Shown in pieces: positions 1-7,903 of a DNA stretch of 11,358 nucleotides. The DNA is taken from contig JAODNG010000156.1 of NCBI GenBank assembly GCA_025465385.1, positions 1 to 11,358 on the forward strand, in the 5' to 3' direction. Made by a program: the position numbers and the translations under genes. This DNA is from Pseudonocardiales bacterium (lineage in GTDB: Bacteria > Actinomycetota > Actinomycetes > Mycobacteriales > Pseudonocardiaceae). The notes beneath the pieces were generated by a model. It searched no databases. It saw only the letters and a program-made list of their open reading frames with translations, and was not told where the DNA came from. Positions within the stretch are counted from its first letter, which is position 1. Every line of letters starts with the position of its first letter.

Positions 1-871
1 CCCGGGTGACCACATCGTCATCCCCGACGACGCTTACGGCGGCACGTTTCGTTTGATCGACAAAGTCTTCCGGCACTGGGGGATCGAGCACACCGCCGTT
101 GGGCAGTCCGATCTCGACGCCGTACGGGCCGCGATGCGCCCGAACACCCGGTTGGTGTGGTGTGAAACTCCGACCAATCCGCTGCTCAACATCGCTGACG
201 TCGCGGCGCTGGCCGCCGTCGCGCATGAGGCGGATGCCCGGCTGGTGGTGGACAACACGTTCGCCACGCCATATCTGCAGACGCCACTGCCGCTGGGCGC
301 GGATGTGGTGCTGCACTCGACCACCAAGTACCTCGGTGGACATTCCGACGTCATCGGCGGCGCGCTGGTCACCGATGACGCCGAGTTGGACGAGCAGGTC
401 GCCTTCCTGCAGAACGGTGCCGGGGCGGTGCCTGGACCGTTCGACGCCTGGCTGACCCTGCGGGGAATCAAGACCCTGGCGGTGCGGATGGAGCGACACT
501 GTGACAACGCCGAGCGGATCGTCGCGGCGCTGCAGGCGCACCCGGCCGTCACCGGTGTGCGCTATCCCGGTTTGGCCACCCACCGTGGCCATGAGATCGC
601 CGCCAAGCAGATGCGCCGGTTCGGTGGAATCGTCTCGTTCACCGTCGACGGTGGTATTTCGGCGGCGTTGGCTGTCTGCGCCCGCACCCGGGTGTTCACC
701 CTGGCCGAGTCGCTAGGTGGGGTGGAGTCGCTCATCGAGCACCCCGGACGTATGACGCACGCCTCCACCATCGGAACTCAGCTCGAAGTACCCGCCGAAT
801 TGATCCGGCTCTCAGTCGGCATCGAAGACGCCGAAGACCTAGTCGACGACATGCTCACCGCGCTCGGATAG
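1..871 (+). CDS. metB: Cystathionine gamma-synthase (partial, 5' end outside window)
   Basis: PLP enzyme of the Cys/Met-metabolism family. It condenses an O-acyl-homoserine with cysteine to give cystathionine, in the cytoplasm, on the transsulfuration route to methionine. The reading frame is open from base 2 to the TAG at 869-871, so about 289 C-terminal residues are visible and roughly the first quarter is missing. The TTG at base 53 is an internal Leu codon, because the upstream residues (PGDHIVIPDDAYGG) are already family-typical. Other landmarks are VVDNTFATPYLQ, with the Asp that holds the PLP ring nitrogen, and HSTTKYLGGHSD, whose Lys (codon 326-328) should form the internal aldimine. 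The C-terminal part has the usual SLGGVESL and SVGIEDAEDL motifs. Gamma-synthase and gamma-lyase are hard to separate by eye, so some lyase activity (releasing 2-oxobutyrate) is possible. Family call is secure; the exact reaction is less so. Confidence 0.9.
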   Translation, partial: PGDHIVIPDDAYGGTFRLIDKVFRHWGIEHTAVGQSDLDAVRAAMRPNTRLVWCETPTNPLLNIADVAALAAVAHEADARLVVDNTFATPYLQTPLPLGADVVLHSTTKYLGGHSDVIGGALVTDDAELDEQVAFLQNGAGAVPGPFDAWLTLRGIKTLAVRMERHCDNAERIVAALQAHPAVTGVRYPGLATHRGHEIAAKQMRRFGGIVSFTVDGGISAALAVCARTRVFTLAESLGGVESLIEHPGRMTHASTIGTQLEVPAELIRLSVGIEDAEDLVDDMLTALG

Positions 872-876
872 CCATA

Positions 877-942
877 CCCCGACATGGAGGTATACCGGGC
901 TAAAAAGGGCCCTGCATGCCCTGACATGTCTCCATGTCGGGG
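877..942. terminator. Long inverted repeat between convergent genes, likely bidirectional terminator
   Basis: A perfect 13-bp inverted repeat (CCCCGACATGGAG at 877-889, CTCCATGTCGGGG at 930-942) encloses a 40-base loop. It starts 5 bases after the metB stop and ends 7 bases before the stop of the opposing small-protein gene, which is where a shared terminator would sit. The loop can form a smaller hairpin (AGGGC 906-910 with GCCCT 918-922). A competing hairpin, GACATG 923-928 with CATGTC 933-938 around TCTC, uses part of the right arm. There is no downstream T-run on either strand, so the terminator role is inferred from position and symmetry. Confidence 0.45.
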
Positions 943-949
943 AGATGCC

Positions 950-1180
950 CTAGTCGCCTAGGAGGCTTTTCGGGGGCGGTAGGGGTTGCTTGCGGGGCGG
1001 TGGCGCCACGGGCAGATCGGAGCTGTTGAGGCATCCGCCGATGAGTTGCACACCACCGGGCACCGGCACGTAACTTCCCGGCTCGGCGCAACCCGCCCGC
1101 TCGGCGGTGAAGACCGCGGCGCCAGCGAGCAGCGCGGCGACCCCGACCGTAGCCACGACCGGCATCCAGCGGCGGGCCAT
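950..1180 (-). CDS. Small exported or membrane-anchored protein, Pro-rich C-terminus
   Basis: A 76-residue protein of unknown function. I chose the ATG at 1180 because GGGAGG lies just upstream on the minus strand (about 4 bases from the start); the longer TTG start at 1192 would run through this site. The N-terminus is MARRW followed by a hydrophobic segment (about residues 6-23), so it is a signal peptide or an N-terminal anchor. The rest is short and extracytoplasmic in character, with two cysteines (C31, C50) that could form a disulfide, a PVPGGVQLIGG segment and a proline-rich tail (APPPRKQPLPPP). C31 is too far from the hydrophobic core, and its preceding residues (ERAG) do not make a good lipobox, so I do not call it a lipoprotein. 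A -10-like TAAGGT (1205-1210, minus strand) is placed for a short leader. It is divergent from ilvA and convergent with metB. It resembles short hypothetical proteins seen beside ilvA in actinomycetes, as I remember them. Confidence 0.7.
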   Translation of the reverse strand: MARRWMPVVATVGVAALLAGAAVFTAERAGCAEPGSYVPVPGGVQLIGGCLNSSDLPVAPPPRKQPLPPPKSLLGD

Positions 1181-1286
1181 CCCACCTCCCAAGATTTTCT
1201 CTCGACCTTACCCCGGCGTTGCGCCGCTTGCGCAGCTGTTACGCCGTTGCCGATCCGGGCCGCCCCGGCTGGCAGGATCTTCATCT

Positions 1287-2492
1287 ATGGAGTTGGTCGG
1301 CCTCGAGAAGATCAGAGTCGCCCGAGAGACGCTGCACGGCATCGTCCGGCGCACGCCGGTGCAGCACTGCGCGGTCCTCGAGCAGCGCTGTGCGGTACCG
1401 GTCCATTTCAAATGCGAGAACCTGCAGCGCACCGGGTCGTTTAAAATCCGCGGCGCCTATGTCCGGATCCATGCGTTGTCGTGCGCCGAACGCGCCCGAG
1501 GCGTGGTCGCCGCCAGTGCGGGCAACCACGGGCAGGGTGTGGCGTTGGCAGCAGCGATGCTCGGGGCCACCGCCACCGTCTACATGCCAGTGACCGCGGC
1601 GCTGCCCAAGGTTGCCGCAACCTGCGGATACGGTGCGCAGGTGCACCTCGTCGGCGATGGCGTCGAAGAATCGCTGGCCGCCGCACGCGCCTTCGCGCAA
1701 GACACCGGGGCGGTGTTCATTCACCCGTTCGACCATCCCGACGTTATCGCCGGCCAGGGCACGGTGGGCCTGGAACTGCTCGAGCAGCTGCCCGACGTCG
1801 CAACCGTACTGGTGCCCACCGGCGGAGGCGGGCTGATCGGGGGGATCGCCGCCGCGGTCAAGGGCGTCAAACCGGACGTCACAGTGATCGGTGTGCAAGC
1901 CGAGGGAGCCGCTGTCTGGCCTGCCTCGCTGGCCGCCGGAACGCCGGTGCGGCTACAACGCCAGCACACGATGGCCGACGGCATCGCGGTCTCCGAAGTG
2001 GGTGCGGTGAGCTTCGCCCAGGTGTCCGCCCTGGTCGACGACGTGCTGACGGTAAGCGAGGAGGCGCTGTCCCAAGCGGTCCTGCTGTGCCTGGAGCGGA
2101 CCAAAATGCTCGTCGAGCCGGCTGGTGCCGCCGCCGTCGCAGCACTGCTGCAGCCGTCCGTGCGTTTTCCTGGACCAGTCTGCGCCGTGCTGTCCGGGGG
2201 CAATGTCGACCCGCTGCTGCTGATGCACCTCATCCGGCACGGCCTCAGCGCGGGCGGGCGGTTCCTTGCCCTGCGGGTGACGGTGCCCGACCGGCCCGGA
2301 GAGCTCGCCAGATTGCTGGCCCGGATCGGTGACTCAGGCGCCAACGTCGTCGACGTCGCGCATTCCCGCATCGCCGGCAGCCTCGCGGTCGGCGATGCGG
2401 TAGTTGCGCTGAGCCTGGAGACCCGGGGCGCACAGCACTGCACGGAGCTGGTTGCCGATCTAGACGCCGCCGGCTACCACGTAACGCGCTGA
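1287..2492 (+). CDS. ilvA: Threonine ammonia-lyase, medium form with one C-terminal ACT domain
   Basis: Fold-type II PLP enzyme that deaminates threonine to 2-oxobutyrate and ammonia, the first committed step toward isoleucine (or threonine catabolism). It has 401 residues. The start is ATG 1287, with AGGA at 1274-1277; the frame is open further upstream, but family similarity begins at this Met. K53 in TGSFKIRGA is the Schiff-base lysine, ASAGNHGQG (76-84) binds the substrate carboxylate, TGGGGLIGG (178-186) is the phosphate-binding loop, and SGGN (303-306) is near the pyridine nitrogen. Residues about 326-401 (LRVTVPDRPGELARLL...) form one ACT domain. The length and single ACT domain match the 'medium form' rather than the ~510-residue two-ACT IlvA or the ACT-less TdcB. 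A biosynthetic versus catabolic role, and feedback by isoleucine or valine, cannot be told from sequence alone. Its 3' end faces greA across 30 bases. Confidence 0.93.
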   Translation: MELVGLEKIRVARETLHGIVRRTPVQHCAVLEQRCAVPVHFKCENLQRTGSFKIRGAYVRIHALSCAERARGVVAASAGNHGQGVALAAAMLGATATVYMPVTAALPKVAATCGYGAQVHLVGDGVEESLAAARAFAQDTGAVFIHPFDHPDVIAGQGTVGLELLEQLPDVATVLVPTGGGGLIGGIAAAVKGVKPDVTVIGVQAEGAAVWPASLAAGTPVRLQRQHTMADGIAVSEVGAVSFAQVSALVDDVLTVSEEALSQAVLLCLERTKMLVEPAGAAAVAALLQPSVRFPGPVCAVLSGGNVDPLLLMHLIRHGLSAGGRFLALRVTVPDRPGELARLLARIGDSGANVVDVAHSRIAGSLAVGDAVVALSLETRGAQHCTELVADLDAAGYHVTR

Positions 2493-2522
2493 GCTCGGCT
2501 GTCTAAGATCGGCGCGGCGCGC

Positions 2523-3017
2523 TCAGCGCCGGAAGGGTTCGGCCTTGACGACAGCGACGGTCATCAAACCACCATTGGGCAGCTCGTAGTGCCGGTCCTC
2601 GCCCTCATGCGCGCCGATGATCGCCTTACCCAACGGTGAGTTGGGTGAGTAGACCTCCAGGTCCCCGGCCGCGACTTCCTCCAGCGAGCCAAGTAGGAAG
2701 GTCTCTATCTCGTCGTCGTCTTGATAGCGAACCGTGACGACCATCCCGGGCGCAGCGATCCCGGACTCGGCCGGGGCCTCGCCGACCTTGGCCACCCGAA
2801 GCAGTTCCTGCAGCTGGCGGATCCGCGCCTCAAGCTGGGCCTGCTCTTCCCGGGCGGCGTGGTAACCGCCGTTCTCCTTGAGATCGCCTTCCTCGCGCGC
2901 GTCGTTGATCTTTGTGGCAATGACTGGGCGGTTCGCAACCAACTCGTCGAGTTCATGCTTGAGTCGGTCATAGGCTTCCTGGGTCAACCAGGCTACCTGG
3001 GTATCGCTCACAGTCAT
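2523..3017 (-). CDS. greA: Transcription elongation factor GreA
   Basis: Cleavage factor that enters the secondary channel of RNA polymerase and stimulates hydrolysis of backtracked RNA. It has 164 residues, close to the usual ~160. I start it at ATG 3017, which has a strong AGGAGGAG Shine-Dalgarno (3023-3030); the upstream in-frame extension crosses the hairpins in the leader and is not coding. The N-terminal coiled coil (about residues 12-75) carries the tip motif GDLKEN, with D45 and E48 equivalent to E. coli D41/E44, which position the catalytic Mg2+; YHAARE follows. The C-terminal FKBP-like domain includes SPLGKAIIG and ends in VVKAEPFRR. The gene stands downstream of the DUF4307 gene on the same strand but is separated from it by about 200 bases holding a terminator-like hairpin, so it probably has separate or attenuated expression. 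A weak GC hairpin (2510-2515 with 2526-2531) overlaps its stop codon. Confidence 0.96.
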   Translation of the reverse strand: MTVSDTQVAWLTQEAYDRLKHELDELVANRPVIATKINDAREEGDLKENGGYHAAREEQAQLEARIRQLQELLRVAKVGEAPAESGIAAPGMVVTVRYQDDDEIETFLLGSLEEVAAGDLEVYSPNSPLGKAIIGAHEGEDRHYELPNGGLMTVAVVKAEPFRR

Positions 3018-3068
3018 CACTACTCCTCCTGATCCGACGTCCGCTACCGCGGGGCGGACCGAACCGAA

Positions 3069-3090
3069 CCGCTGGCATGGCAGCCAGCGG
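3069..3090 (-). promoter_or_regulatory. Stem-loop in greA 5' leader
   Basis: A perfect 8-bp inverted repeat (CCGCTGGC at 3069-3076, GCCAGCGG at 3083-3090) with a 6-base loop. On the minus strand it lies about 40 bases upstream of the greA Shine-Dalgarno and 9 bases downstream of the U-tract of the neighbouring terminator-like hairpin. It has no T-run of its own. It may be a leader structure in greA mRNA, or a stabilising 5' element if transcription starts just upstream. Confidence 0.4.
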
Positions 3091-3099
3091 CCGGAACGG

Positions 3100-3127
3100 A
3101 AAAACACGGCCCTGCCCCGGGGCCGTG
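3100..3127 (-). terminator. Rho-independent-type terminator or attenuator upstream of greA
   Basis: Read on the minus strand, an 8-bp GC-rich stem (CACGGCCC 3105-3112 paired with GGGCCGTG 3120-3127, 7-base loop) is followed at once by TTTTT (3104-3100). This is the best canonical intrinsic terminator in the window. It lies 91 bases after the DUF4307 stop and 83 bases before the greA start. It can end the DUF4307 transcript. If the greA promoter lies upstream of it, it would act as a leader attenuator. Confidence 0.7.
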
Positions 3128-3218
3128 CGCACCTTCCACGGTAACACGACGTGTCCGGTTTGGCCTCAGCCTTATGGGTGACGGAATACGGATCGTGCCT
3201 GCTCAGCGGGTTCTTAAG

Positions 3219-3650
3219 TCAGTACTTCGGAGGCGGAGTGAGGTACCCAGGCACCTGGAACGAGCACCCGTAGACCTCTGCGATGACCGGTGGCCGGGAA
3301 GTGTGCACCACGGTGGCCAGCGCGACCGGACCGGCAGCGCGGGGGACGTAGAGCTCCTTGCGACCAGTCTCCTCGCCGTCTCGCGAACGGGCTCGGACGA
3401 TGCACACCGCAGGTCGGGCAGGATCGTCGCGGATCACGGTCAGCCGGAGTTGCACGGCATTGCCGGTCAGCAGGGTGAAGCCCAGCGTCTCGGTCCGGAT
3501 CGGCGTGCTGCCGAGGTTGCGGTAACCGATCACCGCGATTGCCAGGCCGGCCAGCACCGCGAACAGCAGCCCTAGCGGCACCGCCCAAGGGCGGCGGCTC
3601 CCGGCGGCCCGCGGTCCGTAGCGGCCCTCGGGAAGCTGGCCAGCGGTCAC
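3219..3650 (-). CDS. DUF4307 family single-pass membrane protein
   Basis: A 143-residue protein of unknown function. The open frame extends upstream to 3860, but I start it at GTG 3650 because GGAGGT stands 8 bases upstream and the family similarity (EGRYGPR...) begins there; the extension would run into the divergent mca gene. An N-terminal basic segment (SRRPW) leads into one membrane helix (about residues 22-43, VPLGLLFAVLAGLAIAVIGY). An extracytoplasmic beta-rich domain of about 95 residues follows, containing RVR-type strands, two cysteines and a C-terminal YGCSFQVPGYL. It resembles the mycobacterial Rv1081c-type proteins encoded between greA and mca. The conserved position, divergent from mca, hints at a link with envelope or thiol physiology, but no activity is known to me. 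It is followed by the terminator-like hairpin at 3100-3127. Confidence 0.8.
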   Translation of the reverse strand: MTAGQLPEGRYGPRAAGSRRPWAVPLGLLFAVLAGLAIAVIGYRNLGSTPIRTETLGFTLLTGNAVQLRLTVIRDDPARPAVCIVRARSRDGEETGRKELYVPRAAGPVALATVVHTSRPPVIAEVYGCSFQVPGYLTPPPKY

Positions 3651-3801
3651 GGTGTTGTACCTCCACGATGGGTACCTGGCGGTACCAACTCCGACGGCCC
3701 ACCGGATGGCACTGCGGGTCCGGCAGGAACAATGGTTCGAATAGTCCCACCGCTTGGGCAGCCCGCCCAACCGGCGGTGGAGGAGGGGTGAGCAGGCGTC
3801 C
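3651..3801. promoter_or_regulatory. Divergent promoter region between the DUF4307 gene and mca
   Basis: These 151 bases must hold the promoters of both divergent units. The visible structure is two palindromic GGTACC hexamers 4 bases apart (3671-3686), just upstream of the DUF4307 Shine-Dalgarno, which could be an operator. A -10-like AATAGT (3740-3745) points toward mca but lacks a good -35 element. GGAGGAGGGG (from about 3779) precedes the mca start. No strong consensus promoter is visible on either strand. Confidence 0.4.
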
Positions 3802-4692
3802 ATGGCTGAGCAGCTACGAATGGTGGCGGTGCACGCGCATCCCGATGATGAGTCGAGCAAGGGCGCCGCGACGATGGCCCGATACGTCGCCGAGGGTCAT
3901 GATGTGATGGTGGTCAGCTGTACCGGTGGAGAGCGCGGCAGCATCCTCTACCCCTCGTTCGAGCCGGCAGATCTGGCGGGGCATCCGGCGGAGATGAGCG
4001 CAGTCCGCCGCCAGGAGATGGCCCGTGCCGCGGAGATTTTGGGCGTGAAGCATCGGTGGCTGGGTTATGTCGACTCCGGGCTGCCCGAGGGCGATCCGAA
4101 GCCGCCGCTGCCGGACGGGTGCTTCGCGGGGGTGCCGCTGGAGGTTCCGACCCGGGATCTGGTCCGGGTGTTTCGCGAGTTCCGGCCGCACGTGGTGGTG
4201 ACCTACGACGAGAAGGGTGGCTACCCGCACCCCGACCACATCCGTTGCCACGAGGTATCGGTCGCTGCGTTCGACGCCGCAGGCGACCCGGAGCGTTTTC
4301 CTGACGCGGGGTCGCCGTGGCAGCCGTTGAAGCTCTATTACACCCACGGCTTCTCCCGCAAGCGGATGCAGCTGATGCATGATGCGCTACTCGCGGCCGG
4401 CTCGGAATCGCCGTTCGGCGAGTGGCTGGCGAAGTGGGATCCCTCGCTTCCCGACATTCTGGAGCGGGTCACCACCCGGGTGCAGTGCGCCGAATACTTC
4501 CCGGTGCGCGACGATGCGCTACGCGCGCACGCGACCCAGATCGACCCGGCGAGCCGGTGGTTCGCTGTGCCGGATCCGGTGCAGGCTGAGCTGTGGCCGA
4601 CCGAGGAGTACGAGCTGGCCCGTTGTCTGGTCGACACCACGCTGCCTGAGGACGACCTATTTTCCGGGGTTCGGGAGCGGGTGCACATATGA
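3802..4692 (+). CDS. mca: Mycothiol S-conjugate amidase
   Basis: Zinc amidase of the LmbE/PIG-L fold that cleaves mycothiol S-conjugates into glucosaminyl-inositol and a mercapturic acid for export. It is the detoxification step of mycothiol metabolism in actinobacteria and is cytoplasmic. It has 296 residues from ATG 3802; an in-frame upstream extension to 3754 is low-complexity and unlike the family. AHPDDE places zinc ligands H13 and D16 with D15 as the probable general base, and YPHPDH supplies the third ligand, H146. The segment DESSKGAAT after the first motif is the Mca form rather than that of the deacetylase MshB, and the DDLFSGVRERVHI tail also fits Mca. The stop overlaps the next gene's start (ATGA), which implies translational coupling. 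Its presence implies that the host makes mycothiol. Confidence 0.95.
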   Translation: MAEQLRMVAVHAHPDDESSKGAATMARYVAEGHDVMVVSCTGGERGSILYPSFEPADLAGHPAEMSAVRRQEMARAAEILGVKHRWLGYVDSGLPEGDPKPPLPDGCFAGVPLEVPTRDLVRVFREFRPHVVVTYDEKGGYPHPDHIRCHEVSVAAFDAAGDPERFPDAGSPWQPLKLYYTHGFSRKRMQLMHDALLAAGSESPFGEWLAKWDPSLPDILERVTTRVQCAEYFPVRDDALRAHATQIDPASRWFAVPDPVQAELWPTEEYELARCLVDTTLPEDDLFSGVRERVHI

Positions 4693-4940
4693 CACAGTTG
4701 CTGTTGCCCCCAGACTTCTCGGTCGTAACCGGGTTGGAAGTGCTCGCACCGCCACCTAAGCCGCCCCCCGACCCAGGTGGTCAGGGCGAAGATTTCGGAA
4801 AGGCCGCGCCGCTAGGGCTGGTGGTGCTGCTGCTATTCTTCCTGGCCGTGGCGCTGCTGGTGCGTTCGATGAACAAGCACCTGCGCCGGGTCCCGAAGTC
4901 TTTCGACAACGATCTCGGTACCCCACCTCGTAAGGAGTAA
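4689..4940 (+). CDS. Small single-pass membrane protein coupled to mca
   Basis: An 83-residue protein of unknown function. Its ATG lies in the 4-base ATGA overlap with mca (4689-4692), so translation is probably coupled by termination-reinitiation. The N-terminal part contains a proline-rich stretch (APPPKPPPDPGG, about 20-31). One strong membrane helix follows (about 41-59, PLGLVVLLLFFLAVALLVR), then a basic juxtamembrane segment (MNKHLRRVPKSF) that predicts an outside N-terminus and a cytoplasmic C-terminus. It ends in a short polar tail (TPPRKE). It matches in size and position the Rv1083-type protein next to mycobacterial mca. The family is positionally conserved but uncharacterised as far as I know. 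Confidence 0.85.
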   Translation: MTQLLLPPDFSVVTGLEVLAPPPKPPPDPGGQGEDFGKAAPLGLVVLLLFFLAVALLVRSMNKHLRRVPKSFDNDLGTPPRKE

Positions 4941-4978
4941 CGGTTCCGCGCTGCTGGCGGGCCAGGGAGGATACCCAC

Positions 4979-6985
<2,007 letters not shown>

Positions 6986-7024
6986 CCACGCAGAACGCGC
7001 CGTCGCGCGCTGACCGCCGGCACA

Positions 7025-7038
7025 ACCACCTAGGTGGT
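7025..7038. repeat. 14-bp perfect palindrome
   Basis: ACCACCTAGGTGGT is a perfect palindrome 39 bases after the stop of the thioredoxin-domain gene. Nine of its bases (CCACCTAGG, 7026-7034) recur as a direct repeat at 7108-7116 in the same intergenic region. It is either part of the termination region or a binding site; the sequence does not decide which. Confidence 0.4.
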
Positions 7039-7043
7039 CGATC

Positions 7044-7073
7044 TCCTCGCGCGCTTCTCGGCGCGCGCGAGGA
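7044..7073 (+). terminator. GC-rich hairpin, probable terminator of the mca operon
   Basis: A perfect 11-bp stem (TCCTCGCGCGC 7044-7054, GCGCGCGAGGA 7063-7073) with an 8-base loop, 58 bases after the stop of the thioredoxin-domain gene. There is no T-run after it, as is common for hairpin terminators proposed in high-GC actinobacteria. Stem strength and position are the evidence. Confidence 0.55.
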
Positions 7074-7096
7074 CGTACCCGACGCGGCGAAGCACC

Positions 7097-7128
7097 ACGA
7101 CGCTAGGCCACCTAGGAAAGATCGTCGT
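7097..7128. repeat. Two-tier inverted repeat in intergenic region
   Basis: ACGACG (7097-7102) pairs with CGTCGT (7123-7128), and directly inside it CTAGG (7103-7107) pairs with CCTAG (7111-7115) around CCA. A 7-base bulge (7116-7122) lies on the right side only. It stands between the operon terminator and the palindromic promoter of the next gene. It may be a structured RNA end or a protein site; no function is assigned. Confidence 0.35.
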
Positions 7129-7147
7129 TCGCGGTCCGGGTAGCGGA

Positions 7148-7206
7148 CTCGCTCGCCTTTGCAACATGTGTAATGTTGTAATCAAGGCGAGTGAGAGGAC
7201 AATGTC
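7148..7206 (+). promoter_or_regulatory. Palindromic promoter/operator and RBS of the RHH-like gene
   Basis: A nested inverted repeat lies directly before the gene. The outer arms CTCGCCTT (7152-7159) and AAGGCGAG (7184-7191) are perfect. The inner arms TGCAACAT (7160-7167) and ATGTTGTA (7173-7180) have one mismatch, and a 3-base bulge (7181-7183) separates the two tiers. TGTAAT occurs twice in direct orientation, 8 bases apart (7169-7174 and 7177-7182), and the first copy is a fair -10 box. The Shine-Dalgarno GAGAGGA (7193-7199) follows, 7 bases from the ATG. The AT-rich core stands out from its surroundings. A promoter overlapped by its operator is the simplest reading. Confidence 0.55.
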
Positions 7207-7794
7207 ATGGTAGGACGAGGACGGCCGCATGGGATGCGCCCAGAGGGCCGGGGACACGGTCGTGGTGGCTGGCAGCAGGCTGACCTGCCATCAGCGGACG
7301 ACGCGAAGGCGTGGTTCGCGGGACGGTTGCCGGATGGCTGGTTCATCGGCGACGTTGAGGTCAGCGCGGACCGTGAAGAGATCATCGTCGTGGGCGAGCT
7401 GCCCGCGCTGGGCGACGAGTTCACCGATGACGCCGAGCGCGCGGCAGCCGAGGCCGGCCGGATCAGCCGGTTCCGGGAGGATTCCCGCGACGAGCGGATC
7501 GAGATCGCCCGGCAGGCCGAGCACCGTTACCGGCGGAAGGTCGCCTGGGGCGTGCGGTTGGGTGGCACCGCGGAGATGTTCACGACACTGTCGGTGCCGG
7601 TGATGACCCGGTTGCGGCAACCTGAGCGCCTGGTCCTCGACACGCTGGTTGACGCGGGGGTGGCGCGGTCCCGGTCGGAGGCGCTGGCCTGGGCGGTGCG
7701 GCTGGTCGGCGAGCACGCTCAGCAGTGGCTCGGTGAGCTCAAGCAGGCGATGGCCACCGTAGACGACCTGCGGGCCCGCGGGCCCGAGCTCTAG
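7207..7794 (+). CDS. Uncharacterised protein with C-terminal ribbon-helix-helix-like segment
   Basis: A 195-residue protein with no named function. The start is ATG 7207, with GAGAGGA 7 bases upstream. Residues 1-25 are Gly/Arg/His-rich, basic and probably disordered. About 28-70 (DAKAWFAGRLPDGWF..EEIIVVGELP) look like a small alpha/beta unit. About 74-112 are a highly charged helix (AERAAAEAGRISRFRE..RIEIARQAEHRYRRKV). About 124-170 have ribbon-helix-helix spacing: a strand MFTTLSVPVMTRL, helix PERLVLDTLVDAG, then SRSEALAWAVRLVGEH, where RSRSEAL is a typical cap of the second RHH helix. RHH proteins bind DNA as dimers through the strand. I recall similar proteins widely in Streptomyces and other actinomycetes, all hypothetical. 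Together with the palindrome upstream, autoregulation is plausible. No toxin partner is adjacent. Codon use matches its neighbours. Confidence 0.75.
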   Translation: MVGRGRPHGMRPEGRGHGRGGWQQADLPSADDAKAWFAGRLPDGWFIGDVEVSADREEIIVVGELPALGDEFTDDAERAAAEAGRISRFREDSRDERIEIARQAEHRYRRKVAWGVRLGGTAEMFTTLSVPVMTRLRQPERLVLDTLVDAGVARSRSEALAWAVRLVGEHAQQWLGELKQAMATVDDLRARGPEL

Positions 7795-7903
7795 GCGAGC
7801 CGAGGCGGTTAGGCAAGATCTTTGCCATGGCGGCCGAGCGGATCGGGCAGCATGATTGGTGGACGGCATGGTCAGCAGGTAGCCAGAGGGCAGTAAGGAC
7901 GCG

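Noticed and set aside
1107..1286. Upstream extension of the ilvA frame by 60 codons
   Set aside because: It overlaps the start region of the opposing small gene and is unlike the family; the protein similarity begins at ATG 1287.
1281..1898. 205-residue antisense open frame opposite ilvA
   Set aside because: It is His/Arg/Gly-rich with no motif, and is explained by third-position GC bias of ilvA.
1481..2332. 283-residue open frame in another frame inside ilvA
   Set aside because: It is Arg/Gly-rich, low-complexity translation typical of a shadow frame in GC-rich DNA, and ilvA in the overlapping frame is unambiguous.
3018..3107. N-terminal extension of GreA
   Set aside because: It runs through the leader hairpins and the strong Shine-Dalgarno for ATG 3017, and GreA proteins do not carry such an extension.
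3651..3860. N-terminal extension of the DUF4307 protein
   Set aside because: It would overlap the start of mca and cross the GGAGGT site that serves GTG 3650; the residues are Cys/Ser/Arg-rich and unlike the family.
7030..7257. 75-residue antisense open frame over the hairpin-rich intergenic region
   Set aside because: No Shine-Dalgarno or recognisable domain, and it overlaps the start of a well-supported gene and the palindromes.
7812..7826. GGCAA-GATCT-TTGCC small dyad after the RHH-like gene
   Set aside because: Only a 5-bp stem and no T-run; too weak to call a terminator or operator. The rest of 7795-7903 shows nothing else I can support.
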